From the NCBI RefSeq assembly GCF_008831285.2, contig NC_045148.1, forward strand, positions 16,222,802 to 16,286,801: DNA of 64,000 nucleotides. The letters are read 5' to 3'. Both the position numbers and the translations under genes were made by a program. Shown in pieces: positions 1-11,135 of this stretch (positions are counted from its first letter, which is position 1; each line of letters starts with the position of its first letter). This stretch comes from Nymphaea colorata. Its lineage: Eukaryota > Streptophyta > Magnoliopsida > Nymphaeales > Nymphaeaceae. Below the pieces are notes generated by a model that saw only the letters and a list, made by a program, of their open reading frames with translations, was not told the DNA's origin and made no database searches.

Positions 1-1886
1 TTATAGGCTCTCTCTCTCTCTTTCTATTTTCTTCGAGTTGCATCACTATTGGCAATCACCTTATCAGGGCGCTGATTGCGCATTTCGAGCAAACATGTAT
101 ATTGAGATTCTGTATTGTCTTGTTTGACTAGGACTCAAAAAGTTGGGAGATAGTCACGCTTCAGCAGGAGTCTCTGAAGTTGGTTCACTTTCATATGAAA
201 GAATTAACTTTTCTATATGATAACCACTTCCAAATTGGTAATCTTTTCGATCAAGTATTCAATGTCTGGGTTGTGTCTCTGTTGTTATAATCTAGTAGCA
301 GTCTGCCCCGCCTCAGCTTAGTCAATTATTAAGACGAGAAAGAAACAACAGCCAATCTGAAATTTTGCATGTGCTGTCTCCAATCTATGGTTTGATATCT
401 CTTTCTGAATTCAAGTAAGGAATTTAAATTCAGTTTGATATGATTTCAGAACCTGAACTAATACAGCACTTCTATATGAAGAACAATAAATGTGAGAAAA
501 TGTGTATTCGCGTACAACCCAACTTGGTCTGAATCTGGGTCCAATCCTTACAGCTGGGAAACAATGGACTTATCGTGGTTAATGTGATCCCGCGTACAAC
601 TGTGACAGGCCTTCATTGGTCAAGAACTTTGTCAGAGTACCTTAACCAATCGTAGATTATGGATTCAACTGCACATTCGGATCCAGATAGATGAACTCGT
701 CAAGTTTCTCAGCAAGCCATTGTTATTTCTTAATCGTTTTGAATCTAAACGGGTTGGTAAGATCCGATTCGGGATTCACTTACTCAGTTCCAATAAGGCA
801 AAAACATCTGCATTTTTATCTGACACGAATTATGCATATGGTTTGTGTATCCGAATCTGAATCCTAACTTAAAAAAGGATCCGACCCAATTATACGCAAA
901 AAGTTACATCATTTTACACTCGTCAGGTCTAGATTCGGTTTCAAAATTTCAATTCCTGCTCCAATTAAGGAAGCCGAACTGATTATAGTACCGAATAAGG
1001 CAAACGGTGGGTCACGTTCATGTCGGGTCTAGTTTAAGACAGATTTGGATCGAGTGTTACCGATAGAAGGCTAGTTCAAGATATCTGATAGACCTATTTC
1101 AAAAGCAGATCAAGATATCTTATCAAACCTAGTACCAATGTTGTTAAAGTTATGAAATATAGGTCTTTAAAACATTATTAAAAGAACAACATTTACTGAC
1201 GGGCCGAAAATAAACTGTCCGTCGAAAATAAGCTGTCTGTAATGTATTTTTTGGATTTGAATTCAATTTGGTCCTACCCAAATTCATAGGTTGGACTGTC
1301 GGCCTACTTGACACCATCGATTCTCCTTTATAAGCAGTAGATAATTTAAAAAAAAAAAACGTTCGTGAGACTTTGAACTTCAAAATTGCGCGTTGAAAAC
1401 AAAGATTTTTAAGGTACTTTTCGACGCAAACGGTTTGAAAGGAAGAACTTCACGAATTAGAGAAGTAAAAGTCAAGTTGGTGATCTGACTATACCAAATT
1501 CATTAAGTTGCTGAATAACTTACTCCCTTTAAACCCCTCTTTCTCATTCTTGAAAAGGCAAATAACCAATTTCCATTTATTTTACGAATTTTTTTTGTCA
1601 ATTTCCGGATTATGTCATGCAACCCGCGTGAGACGTTAAGGAATAATAGTTACTGAAGTTCATTATGAAGCGAGGTGAAAAATCGTGACATATTGTGTAA
1701 GTTTCCATTTACGGTGGCTTCCATTTAAAAAAATGTCATTTTCTTCGGGTTAAAAATTTAACCTTACCAAGATTGAACAAAGGGCTTTCCCTTTTCCAAA
1801 TTACAGCCGAATTTCACGAGTTTTTCATGCATAGTAAAGTTTAAAAAGGAAAAGATTTTAAGGCGGCTGACTTTCCAAAATATCGG
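1..1886. other. Intergenic AT-rich DNA, no gene recognised
   Basis: Only short chance reading frames occur on either strand and none has a recognisable domain or splice structure. The sequence is AT-rich and contains scattered runs of the type gaatctgggtccaatcc and gatccgacccaatt, which look like decayed repeat DNA but which I cannot assign to a family. Confidence 0.5.
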
Positions 1887-2075
1887 GTGTTTTCCATCGG
1901 CCGACATTTAGCGAGAGCGAGGGAGACCGGCGCCGGTGCCACCCCGGCAGGAGGGAGGCAACCCAACCACCTTCAACAGCTGTCGCGGGCCCCTTGCCTT
2001 CGGCCCCTAAAATCCGCGCCACGTCGCCAACTCCACCGGACTACACCAAAGCTCGGTCCCCGGAAATAAGGAAAC

Positions 2076-2087
2076 TTTTGGCGGGAA
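2076..2087 (+). promoter_or_regulatory. E2F-type binding site 1
   Basis: TTTTGGCGGGAA matches the E2F/DP consensus TTTSGCGC/GS with flanking AA. Function is inferred only from the match and from the second copy 30 bp downstream. Confidence 0.5.
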
Positions 2088-2105
2088 CGACGCTGCGGGC
2101 ATCAG

Positions 2106-2117
2106 ATTTGGCGGGAA
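2106..2117 (+). promoter_or_regulatory. E2F-type binding site 2
   Basis: ATTTGGCGGGAA is the second copy of the E2F-like motif, on the same strand and about three helical turns from the first. Confidence 0.5.
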
Positions 2118-2953
2118 GGCACGAGAGCCGGTGGGATAGGCTGCGGGGCCCACCAATCCCCATCGCGTCCGCCGCCGGAGCTCCGCCTCCGGCCGTATCC
2201 GGCGGCACTCCGGCATCTCAGCAGTCTCCATCCATCCGATCATGGTCATGCATGAACCATGATGATGATTCATGGCTTTCTCACGTATGATGATGACATG
2301 ATCATGAACTTGCCACGATGAGCGAGCGGGCCCCATTACTGGCCTTTGCGCTGGTGCGGGCCCCACCTTCCCTAAAATGAAAAGGCCCGAAGACCTTTCC
2401 TCCCTTGTTCAGGACAGTGTCACGTGTCCCCTGCGTGCAATTTGCGCCACGTAAGCTCCTGTTCATTATATTGTTTAATTATTTAAGTGGCCTATTTTTC
2501 TTTTTTTTATTTTCTGTTTGCCACCCAACTTTACGAGAAATCAAATTACCTTCGCTAAAATAATAAAGTTGGCAAGAGCGGAGTTCCACCTGATTTTTAA
2601 AGGATGAAAGCTCATGCGAACGGTTAAAAGCCTTGGCAGTGAGTAGAATATAAAATAAATGCACAGACTTGTCAACTTTTACAGCATAGTAAATGTTTGT
2701 ATTTTAGTTTACAAGATGCATCTCATGGAACCACTTAAGTTTAGAATACTAACTTGTTTTGGCCGCAATACCGAAAAGTCTTGTGCATTGTCAAAGCAGC
2801 AAGACAAAAGTGGCAGTCATCAAACAGGAACAAAAAAAAGAGGGAACAAAAATGTTTTAAAATTCAAAAGCCTTGTTTCTTTTGTTGAATAATGCGTCCT
2901 GCCCAGCATGCACACTTTGACTCACCCAGTACTTAGTCTATTGTTCTCCACAT

Positions 2954-2981
2954 GAGAGAGAGAGAGAGAGAGAGAGAGAGA
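2954..2981. repeat. (GA)n microsatellite
   Basis: An uninterrupted GA dinucleotide tract of about 14 units in non-coding DNA. Confidence 0.95.
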
Positions 2982-3330
2982 TGTTTGTCCTCCGTGCATT
3001 GTTGTGGAATCACCAAAGAAACAGACAGCGATGCAAGACATTAGAATCCTGTGAACCAAATCCTGGGATTTGAAGTTTTCTGAAAATAGTCATTGAAATA
3101 TATCATCAAAACCAATAAAAAAAAACTAACAGGACTCCCACGGTAAAAAAACTGACCGGAAAAGGCCTATCAAGCACTTCAACAAGATTTGTCTCTAACA
3201 TCATATATGTCTTAATATGAAGAGCATAATTAAACATGGGATGTGCTGATTTTGCCTGACCCCCAAGTTGTTAATTAACCATCAAAACGTGTTTGCATCC
3301 TACCGACTGTTTATTAGGCCTCTGGTAATC

Positions 3331-3460
<130 letters not shown>

Positions 3461-4320
3461 CATTCACACACACACATATAGCCGCTGAGGAAAGGAACAA
3501 TTTGGATAAGGCAATGATACGACCAATCGATCCTTTTTTTTCCTCTTGGGAGCTGTGGATATTGACGCCACCAAGGAACAAAGGTGGCGTTTGGACTTTG
3601 TGGGTCAGGAACTTGAACGCCCAAGATACCTTGCAAATTTTGTTCTTCACTTTTTCCCACTGGACAGAAAAAAGTGAAGAAGATACATTCCCTAAAATGG
3701 TTCCCAAGAAAAACCAGCAGCTTACCCAAAACCTGCCCAACTTGTGTTTTTTTTTTTTGCTGAACATGCACAACCTTCTGGTTAATTGCATTTGACGGCC
3801 ACCTCAACTTCTCCATCCTTCTTCCAAGGATGGATGGATCGTCGCTTACTGTTGGTGAGCTGATCATATATGGCTTCAAAAATGGCTAAAATCTCATGAT
3901 TGTTAGGAGAGAATGGAGGTTGATTGTCTTATAGCTGAAAAAAGTTGGATAGGATTTGGAATCCATGGATGAGCTTTCTAGCTGTGCTTTATTGTCATAT
4001 GCAGCCAGCTGTTTGCATTTGATGCGAGTCCTCATAATGTTTAACCGCCATTACTTAATAAGATGGAATTCTTCTAAGTTATTTATATACCATTGATGTC
4101 TTGTAGTGGGCATGATTCGTCTACCTTTTGTCAGTGTCAAATATATATAAACATTTCGTTGATTTAGACGCACAATTTAAACAAATTTATTTATCAAATA
4201 CATAGGTGAAATCCGAGCTTTTACTTTGAAGAGTTGTGAATTCGTGATATCTTGGAGTCAGTTGACTAAATGAGTAGAGCTTTAACGGATATGGAAAACG
4301 ATATAGTGCTCAGGTGCTCA

Positions 4321-4560
4321 AGGGGCATAGCGTAGCTGGTCGAGTTACGGGCTTGTATTAAGGCAGGTCTCTAGTTCGATTCTCGTGAGCGTTATGTTCA
4401 TGTGTCTTAAGGCGGTAGGGCGCGACATCCAAGCTGAAAGGTGCACCGTTGCTATCGCTGACACCAACGCAACTCAAGACATCGAAGGCAGAGGGCATGG
4501 GGGGGCTTTTTGGCCTTTTTCGAGTGGTGGGATTAATACCTCTCGCTCACCCAAACAAGA
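4321..4560 (+). mobile_element. tRNA-derived SINE-like copy 1
   Basis: An internal Pol III promoter is visible: the A box TAGCGTAGCTGG (4328-4339) and a B box around GTCTCTAGTTCGATTCTC (about 4367-4384), at tRNA-like spacing. The rest does not fold as a clean tRNA. A second copy near 13.9 kb shares the A-box region TAGCGTAGCTGGTCGAGTT and a distal block (GGGCATGG ... GTGGTGGG ... CTCACCCA). Two diverged copies sharing a tRNA-like head and an unrelated body indicate a SINE family rather than a tRNA gene. The 3' boundary is uncertain and no target-site duplication was identified. Confidence 0.5.
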
Positions 4561-5458
4561 CACAGACAATTGCTGCCTGCATGAGCATTTTCACGATTGT
4601 AAAAGGTTCATGCATTTATTTGTTGGTTCTTAATTTATGGAACGCGTCCGTATTGAAGAAACAAAAGAGAGAAGAAAAGGAAGAACGCGCTGTCTTGGCA
4701 ATCAATGCAATGAAACGCAAGTCAAACACCATCATCAACTATATGAGATGAATCTTATTTCTTCTGAACATAGCTGATCTCATTTACATCTGATTGTGCC
4801 CCTTGTGGTTATACTTTGAATCGTTCCCAAGTCAGAGCCATCTTTTCCCTTCAATTCGACACTTCAAACAATATGAGATTAACAGAAACTGTGGATCTTC
4901 AGTCTGACAGGCGCCGTATCTCCATAAAGATCAGTCGGAACCTCCGTTTTCATTAAAAAAGAAGTTGCACCAAGGCGTCGGACCCATGCTTTGATCTGCA
5001 TGTCAACGAGACGACTACCCCTTACTTCACCTACTTCTTAATCGGCATCCACCTTTCTCTTTGAACTTTTCCTTTTCCGAATAAAATCTTAGCTGCCTTC
5101 TTTCTGTGTGCTTCCTTTAAAGAGCATTTAATTCTAAGAACCGCATCCGAGATATGTTCGTGGAGGGCAGCTTCTTCCCCACTATGTCACTAGTGCATGA
5201 AGCTGCTGTTTCTCGCTATTAAACAACTTGCTTGCACGTGCTCAAGATTCATTGATGTGCACGTTCGCGATCATACACAAAATGAAAAATCTAATACTAT
5301 ATCATTATATATGTTAAAGTGCAAATATTCCTTTGTGTGTGCATCTAATTTTCACGTCTAGTGTCCCATCTTATGTCAAGCAATATTTTTTGCCTTTGTG
5401 TGCGTGTGAATCCTTCTAGGGTGATTTCTCATCGTGTGAGCAAAACTACACCTCTAAG
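4561..5458. other. Intergenic, no gene recognised
   Basis: Reading frames here are short and without recognisable motifs. The GC content is ordinary and no RNA gene was seen. Confidence 0.4.
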
Positions 5459-5691
5459 CAGTAGCGGAGTTATCATGGGGTTGGTGTGGGCAGCTGCTCA
5501 TCCCAGCTTGTAGAAACCTTTGTAAAATTTTTATTGTTTCATCTGTTGTACTCATGCCTAGCCATATAGGGTGCTCACTATTCACATCAGACCCTGGCTA
5601 ATGCCTTGTAAATCTACATGCACTCAATCCATTGCAATAATAACATGAATTGATGCCCTTCAGCTAAAATTTTTTGATTCTGCTACTACTG
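5459..5691. mobile_element. Degenerate hAT-like small TIR element
   Basis: The left end CAGTAGCGGAG is one base from the terminus CAGTGGCGGAG suggested by the element at 48563-48725. The right end CTGCTACTACTG is a weaker inverted match. The flanking octamers cctctaag and tctctagt agree at 5 of 8 positions, as expected for a decayed 8-bp target duplication. At 233 bp it has no coding capacity. The assignment relies on the better-preserved copy at 48.6 kb. Confidence 0.35.
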
Positions 5692-5699
5692 TCTCTAGT

Positions 5700-7990
5700 T
5701 CCACCAAGTATATTGTTGAACTTGAACATGTAAATTAAGATCTCTCCCTAATCATGTCATATGTTTGGATGCGTCAAGTTGGGGAGTCTAATGAACACAG
5801 AACCAACTCACATGATGCCATGGTCCGATTTGTATTGTTACACTTTTTGCCCCGAAAGCTTTTATAATCTAATGCAACTCCCTGAAACATTACAAAGACG
5901 TGCAGGGCAACCATGTCTTATCCTGCCTTAAGAATCTCTCAAGCTGGACTCATGTTTCTTATTGCTTTTTTAAAATGGATCTTTAAAGAAAATGAAAGAT
6001 AGGAACCGTGTTGCTTTGTTGCCATGATCACGTTTTGAATTACTTGATTTGTTAATGCTCATATTAATGCACGACCATCTTTTTTGATTCTTCCTTTATT
6101 TTGCGTAGCATAACTGGTCAGTTTGGCGGGCCTGTAAAAGTCAGTCTGCTTTCCTTAGGCATTAATCTTTATCCATGCAAACAATGGATACAAAATGCTC
6201 TAATTTTACTGGTGTTTCACTTTTCACCTAGGTCCTGAAGCAAACATGTACCCTGGAGGTAGGGGGAGAAAGAGAACTTCGGCCTCTTGGGAGCATCTCC
6301 CAACAAAAAACTTTTTCTTGTGTCTATTTTCCTTCAATCCTTTCTTATTTGATAATCAAAACAAGGTTGTCAGTTGGTCTGCGGCGTGTTGGATCAATTG
6401 TTTTCTCCCTCTCAACTAAGAACCAGCATAGCAGGACTTGGGAACCATTTAAAACGGCATTAAGGCACTGTTTGATTGCAGAGAAGAATTTAACATGGTA
6501 ATTTTTTCATGGTAAATTTTTCTAAAAAAATATACAAGATGAAATTTAATAACAGTTTGAATAGATCAGAAGTAATCAAACAAATCCCGGTTTATTTTCC
6601 TTTTCAAGTTAGATCACCCAACCGATGCTCCAGCTAAGTAGCTAACTTTAGAACAAACAAAACATTCAACTTTGTGCTCTATTTTGCATGTCTAACAATA
6701 AAATTTGGTGAACAGAAAGTCTTTTTGGGAAAGTAGCAACGCTCACCATCTTTTGATAAAAATAATTAATATCTTGAATGTTTGTGTTCATCGTTTGTCT
6801 CTTTTGAATGATAGGAGCGAAGGATCTTTTGCCCCAACGTGCGCCAGGGTGACAAACACGGGTTTGGCACAACTAAACATGAGGTGCAACTCCAGGAATC
6901 CCAGGAAACATGGAACAAGAGGACATGGATTCTTAATTATTTGGAACCATACATTATTAATCAAAATAATGTCTGAAACATAGAAATTTTTCTAAACAAG
7001 TAATAAATTATCATGTGGGTATACATTCATATGTGGTATGTCATGTTCATAAGTGATATGGATCTTAAATAGTCCATCCCTGGACATGAGCCTTAACCTG
7101 TTATTCGATAAAAAGTCCAATTAAAAAATGGATATGTTTATCCTGTCTTTAAAAAGGCTCGGGTTCGACTGGCCTGCATGTCCTTCAGCTCAGGAATCGT
7201 GTTTGTTGCAGTTGGATCGTTTATCTGGACCCGATCGATGGTGGTTCGACAAGCAGCCCTATATATCCAAGGGATTGGGTTTTCTTTCATCTTGACCTCA
7301 ATCTGAATCCAAATGCGTATATCTTGGAACATTTTTTGGTAGTCAAACACGGGCAAAAAAAGTCGTGTAATATTTTTTACCACGCCCACTCGATCGCATT
7401 TTCTCAAAGGAGAGTACCCGTTTTGGAATTTTGATTTTGGAATCCACGGCATTTGCCAATTTACGCTGCTGAAACGTCCATAGCTGTATCCAATAACTGT
7501 CGGATCCAAACTTCCATTTAAAGACCATTGTCCTGTACAACTTTTTCCCGACTCGGTTTTCATCTACAGAAACGACTGTCAGCCTCGACACCAATGTAAT
7601 TAAAAAACCGGAATTTTGAATCGAATCTATGGGAACCGGTCATAAACAAAAGAAGACTTACCATATTCCTTTCTCTAAAAGTTTACAAAAATAAAAGGGA
7701 TAATTGCCTTTTAAAATAAAATCGTGATTCGCTTATAGCTATATACTTAACAAAAACTTCAAAAAAAAAATAGTAGAATAAACAAGTACATGAGAGAAAA
7801 TCACGGCACGCTCTTCCGGCGGAAGCACCGGCGGTTTTCTCGACGCCGTTTTAAACGTCACGAGAATTGCCACGATATTTTTGAAAGCAACGCCGATACT
7901 GCCGTACGGGAGGCGCGCATGACGGTCACTGAATATAAATGAAAACTTGGTCGGGAGTTGCGCAAAGTCAGAATTATAAAAATAAAAAAA
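5700..7990. other. Intergenic; one possible small MITE
   Basis: No gene was recognised. At about 6466-6590 the strings CACTGTTTGATT and AATCAAACAAATCCC form inverted ends around roughly 100 bp of AT-rich DNA, as in Tourist-like MITEs, but a target duplication is not clear. Frames of 83-141 codons on the minus strand at 7138-7594 contain no known domain. Confidence 0.35.
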
Positions 7991-8031
7991 AAAAAAGAGA
8001 AAGGGAAATGCTTTTCTCGCGCGCCCTTCGA

Positions 8032-8250
8032 CCAATGGGAAGCGTTGGCGCGCTTAGCATGGCGCATGGTACATGATAGATGCATGCATGCCATGCATGT
8101 TATGGGGGGAGGGCATGCGGGATGCATGACATGGGCTGCCATGTTCTTGCCCGTTACGTCCAAACCACGTTCCTTTTTCGGCCCCGCCCCTCCCCTTCTT
8201 GGACTATTTATTTATTGCCGCCTTTTTACATTTCCTCTATTTATTAACGC
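8032..8250 (+). promoter_or_regulatory. Putative promoter of the CRF gene: CCAAT, RY cluster, TATA-like
   Basis: A CCAAT box lies at 8032-8036. Between about 8080 and 8135 there is a dense run of CATGCA/TGCATG motifs, including ATGCATGCATG, CCATGCATG and GATGCATGAC. These are RY elements bound by B3 factors of the ABI3/FUS3/LEC2 type. AT-rich TATA-like strings, CTATTTATTTATT near 8203 and CTATTTATTAA near 8237, follow about 100 bp downstream. Together with the purine/pyrimidine-rich leader beginning near 8280 this suggests transcription starts around 8260-8290. Promoter activity is inferred. Confidence 0.4.
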
Positions 8251-8329
8251 CACCCGGCGTGGTTAAATGCAATTTTGACCGCATAGAGAAAAGTGCGGGA
8301 CAGAATAGAAAAAACAAAAGGTTACCAGA

Positions 8330-8354
8330 AGAGAGAGAGAGAGAGAGAGAGAGA
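8330..8354. repeat. (GA)n microsatellite in CRF leader
   Basis: A GA tract of about 12 units lies just downstream of the presumed transcription start of the CRF gene, followed by purine-rich DNA to about 8450. Confidence 0.9.
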
Positions 8355-8532
8355 AAACGGGAGAAGAAGATAAAGAGGGAGAGGAGGGGTTTAGACCAGA
8401 GAGGGGAGAGGCGCAGAGGGGCTGAGAGAAAGGGAGGGAGAAGAGAAAAGGAAGTGCCTGTTCTCTTCTTGGTTAGAGACTCTTCGGAATCTGTGTCTTG
8501 TTTATTTTCTCTGCCCAACCAGCATATAAACA

Positions 8533-8559
<27 letters not shown>
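8533..8559. repeat. (CT)n microsatellite in CRF leader
   Basis: A CT tract of about 13 units lies in the presumed 5' leader. GA/CT tracts near transcription starts are common in plant genes. Confidence 0.9.
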
Positions 8560-8563
<4 letters not shown>

Positions 8564-9064
8564 GTGTTTCGCTCTGTCTGTGGAGGAGGTCGTTGCTTTT
8601 GCCGGTGCTGTTTTTGCACGCTCACCCAGTTGCAGAGACCCTTTTGTCATATTCCAAAAGGAGGAGCAGATCAACTGAGTGAGAGACGTCCACCCCTCAC
8701 CAGAGCCATAGGCTTCTCATCCTCTCTGCACATCCCGACGGCGCTTTCCCCTCTTCCCTGCCTCCTCATACACTGAAAAGCCCCTCAGGAGCCGAAAAGG
8801 AGTGCTGTAAGAGACCCCCCCCCCCCACCTATCACTTTCCTATTTTCTCCTGTACCCATCTAAATAAATTCTCTTCTTAGTCTCTCTGCCTCTCTGTCTC
8901 TGTTCTGTTTCTGTCTTTTTAGGCGTTCTCCCTTTTGTTGGTTGGTGGTTTAGAAGAGGAAGGAGGGAACGAAGCAGGAGGAGGCTTTTCTCTCCTTCCT
9001 TTGTGTTTGGGGGTGTTGGATTTGGCAGAGGAGGAGGAGGAGGAGGGTGTGAATAGAGGGATTT

Positions 9065-9193
9065 ATGTCGGCTGGCGCTGAGATTTCGATTGGAGCAAAG
9101 AAGCTCTGGCGTTTCTCTTCTTCCACCGCTTTCTTTCTTCGCATGCTTGCCATAGAACGAGGCCGAGGCATGCGCTTAACTTCAAATCGGTGA
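9065..9193 (+). CDS. Upstream ORF of the CRF gene, 42 aa
   Basis: ATG at 9065 opens a 42-codon frame ending at TGA 9191-9193 on the genomic strand, about 390 bp ahead of the main start. The peptide begins MSAGAEISIGAKKLWRF and is basic toward its end (ERGRGMRLTSNR). A good splice donor, CG|GTGAGC at 9189/9190, overlaps its last codon. If a leader intron is removed, the final codon and stop would therefore change. The three nearest candidate acceptors (exon starts 9572, 9576 and 9588) all put the uORF out of frame with the main protein. Translation is not shown by the sequence. The length, position and non-repetitive composition make it a better candidate than the other small frames in this leader. 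Confidence 0.4.
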   Translation: MSAGAEISIGAKKLWRFSSSTAFFLRMLAIERGRGMRLTSNR

Positions 9194-9571
9194 GCTCTCT
9201 CTTTTCCCTTTCTGCGTTTCTCCCGTGGTCTTGATTCCCTTTCCGTTTTGGTTTTTAATGAATTAAGTAGGTTTTGGTTCCTCGTATTTACTTTGAAAAA
9301 TCATGGAAGATCTAAGCCAGCTTTGTTTCCTTTTGTGTTAAAACAGAGTGGGTTTCCGAGTTGCCAGCAGTGGGTGCAAAGAAATATTGTCCCTGCATTC
9401 TGTTTCATTCTTGTTCTTCAGAGGCGTTCTTACGTAATACCACCACCCGCCAACTTGTTGTCTTCCTTTCCTTGAAAAATCTTCTATTTTTCTTCTTCTT
9501 CTTCTCCTTCTCGTTCTTCTACTTTTTTCCTGTTCTTTCGATTTCTCCTATTCTTTGGGGCTTCTGTCGAG
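9190..9571 (+). other. Probable 5' leader intron of the CRF gene
   Basis: A consensus-like donor (CG|GTGAGCTC) at 9190 is followed by T-rich DNA. A long pyrimidine tract (about 9480-9560, mostly CTT and TTC) then ends in AG at 9570-9571, just 9 bp before the main ATG. The alternative acceptor AG at 9574-9575 is equally close. Composition and signals fit a leader intron of about 380 bp; transcript data would be needed to confirm it. Confidence 0.45.
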
Positions 9572-9580
9572 GGAGGGAAC

Positions 9581-10708
9581 ATGCCAGGCCCTCAAAAGCA
9601 AGCCCTCAACCAGGACAAGTTCCTGAAGAAAGGGGCTAGGAAGGGTTTTAGGAATTTTTCTGCTGAAATGTTGGAACCGGTGAGGAAGATTAGAGTCATC
9701 TGCAGCGACCCGGACGCTACCGACTCCTCGAGTGACGAAGAAGACAATGGTGGGCGTCGAAGTCGGCCCGCCCTCCTCAAGGGCCCCATTCGGAAGAAGG
9801 TGATTCAGGAGGTCGTCATCCCTTTGCCGTCTTCTTCGCGGCATGCTTCCATTGTCGACACAGAGAGCTCTGCTGACAGCAGCTCCAGGAGGAAGACGAC
9901 CTCCAAGACCACCAATAACAAGACTCGCAGTCACAACCAGAGCTCCCAGAAGAGATCGAGCTACTTTCCGCCGGAGAACGGCAAGTCCGGCAAGTACAAG
10001 GGGGTCAGGCAGAGGAGATGGGGCAAGTGGGCAGCTGAGATCCGGGACCCAGTGAGGGGAGTAAGGGTCTGGCTCGGGACCTATAACACTGCAGAGGAAG
10101 CTGCCAGAGCATATGAGAAGGCGTCGAGGGAGATGGAAGAGGGAGACTCTTCCTCAATCTTGGCCGGAAGCAACAACCGGAGAGCCCCCTTTCCAGCGGC
10201 ATTGAAAATAGCCCCGGTCACCTCTTCGTCGTCGGTGGCGTCAATGTCCTGCGTCTCCGACGATGACAACCGCCATTTCGCACTGTCATCTCCATCGTCC
10301 GTCCTCGACGTCTCTGCCACCTCTGACTCGGGGACGGAGCCCTATGCTTCTGGGAATGTCTTCACCAGGACCAGGAAAACTACGGATGATAACACCCCCA
10401 CAGACCGGATGGGGGCCGGGGAGCAAGTTGAGTCTCCGGCAGCCGCCGCCGGGATGAGCTTAGTCGAGTTCGAGAAGGATCCTCCCATCGTTCCTTTGTG
10501 TTTGGACGATGATCTTGCTGTGCTTGGAGACCCTTTCTTCTCTGATGCTCTGGGTTCGTTTCTAGACCCCTGGGATTTGCAGGGGCTTGACGATGCTGCC
10601 GCTTGTCTTGGTGCTGGAGACGAAGCCGATGATATCTCCACTGAATGTTTGAATCTGGACATCGATTCTGAAGTCTTTTCTTGGATGGATTTTGATATTA
10701 GAGTCTGA
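9581..10708 (+). CDS. AP2/ERF transcription factor, cytokinin response factor (CRF) type
   Basis: This 375-aa intronless coding region encodes a nuclear DNA-binding regulator. Residues about 33-54 form the CRF domain, [20 protein letters not shown] followed by EE, which in this family mediates interactions with CRFs and two-component phosphotransfer proteins. Residues about 138-184 form an AP2/ERF domain with the [19 protein letters not shown] and [19 protein letters not shown] strands and helix, expected to bind GCC-box-like DNA. SPSSVL near 238-242 resembles the SP(T/S)xVL MAP-kinase motif of CRFs. The C-terminus is acidic and hydrophobic ([19 protein letters not shown]), as in an activation region. 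The AP2 helix lacks the usual RGPDAxTNF ending: after RAYEK the chain continues [11 protein letters not shown]. The ATG follows a long leader with a uORF, and the next in-frame Met is at residue 30, just before the CRF domain. I am confident of the family but not of a numbered CRF orthologue. Confidence 0.92.
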   Translation: MPGPQKQALNQDKFLKKGARKGFRNFSAEMLEPVRKIRVICSDPDATDSSSDEEDNGGRRSRPALLKGPIRKKVIQEVVIPLPSSSRHASIVDTESSADSSSRRKTTSKTTNNKTRSHNQSSQKRSSYFPPENGKSGKYKGVRQRRWGKWAAEIRDPVRGVRVWLGTYNTAEEAARAYEKASREMEEGDSSSILAGSNNRRAPFPAALKIAPVTSSSSVASMSCVSDDDNRHFALSSPSSVLDVSATSDSGTEPYASGNVFTRTRKTTDDNTPTDRMGAGEQVESPAAAAGMSLVEFEKDPPIVPLCLDDDLAVLGDPFFSDALGSFLDPWDLQGLDDAAACLGAGDEADDISTECLNLDIDSEVFSWMDFDIRV

Positions 10709-11135
10709 GAGAGACTTCATTGAGCATCTTGGGATTAAACTGTTTGCTGATTTCGATATAATTTTGCAGATATTTTAGGTGGTGTGAGTGTGAGAGAAGG
10801 GAAGAGGATAGGTGTGATATTGCCTTTTTTTTTTTCCTTTTTATATTATTATTAGTCTTCGTTGATGTTGGGGGTAATGATGTATTGATGTTGAGTGAAG
10901 TTTTGTCATTCTCTTGGAAGACTGGAGAAGCTCCGATCTTCCTTGGGACGATCGTATTTTTTGTTATTGGTAAAGAGTTTTGTGTAAGAGAGAGAGAGGA
11001 GGGGAAGAGTTGCAGAGATTTAAAGCTTGGGTTTTTCTGTGCTTGTGAGCCGTCCAAGCTTTGTAACGTTACTCTTCGGGGTTTGAGTTGAGATAATGTC
11101 ATTTATATGAACATCTTTCTTCCATTAAAATGTCA
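10709..11135 (+). other. Likely 3' UTR of the CRF gene
   Basis: T-rich sequence follows the TGA. Possible plant poly(A) signals include ATTAAA near 11126. Short frames of 68-134 codons on either strand here have no recognisable content. Confidence 0.4.

Larger units (their letters stand above)
1887..2400. promoter_or_regulatory. GC-rich island with paired E2F sites; gene unknown
   Basis: About 500 bp stand out as GC- and CpG-rich between AT-rich flanks. The island holds TTTTGGCGGGAA (2076-2087) and ATTTGGCGGGAA (2106-2117), both matching the plant E2F consensus and spaced exactly 30 bp apart. It also holds several GGGCCC/GGGCCCAC strings resembling TCP site II elements (near 2144, 2328 and 2358) and a CATGCATG core in a near-palindrome at 2238-2262. 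This combination is typical of promoters of S-phase or ribosomal genes, but I recognise no coding exon next to it on either strand. It may be an orphan promoter, the promoter of a non-coding or spliced gene I cannot see, or a captured fragment. Small frames of 60-119 codons cross it and look like GC-rich chance frames. Confidence 0.45.

Noticed and set aside
4321-4392. Functional tRNA gene
   Set aside because: A and B boxes are present but the acceptor and anticodon arms do not pair convincingly, and a related diverged copy exists, so a SINE is more likely.
6466-6590. Tourist-like MITE
   Set aside because: Inverted CTGTTTGATT-type ends are visible, but no TTA/TAA target duplication is clear, so it is mentioned only in a gap note.
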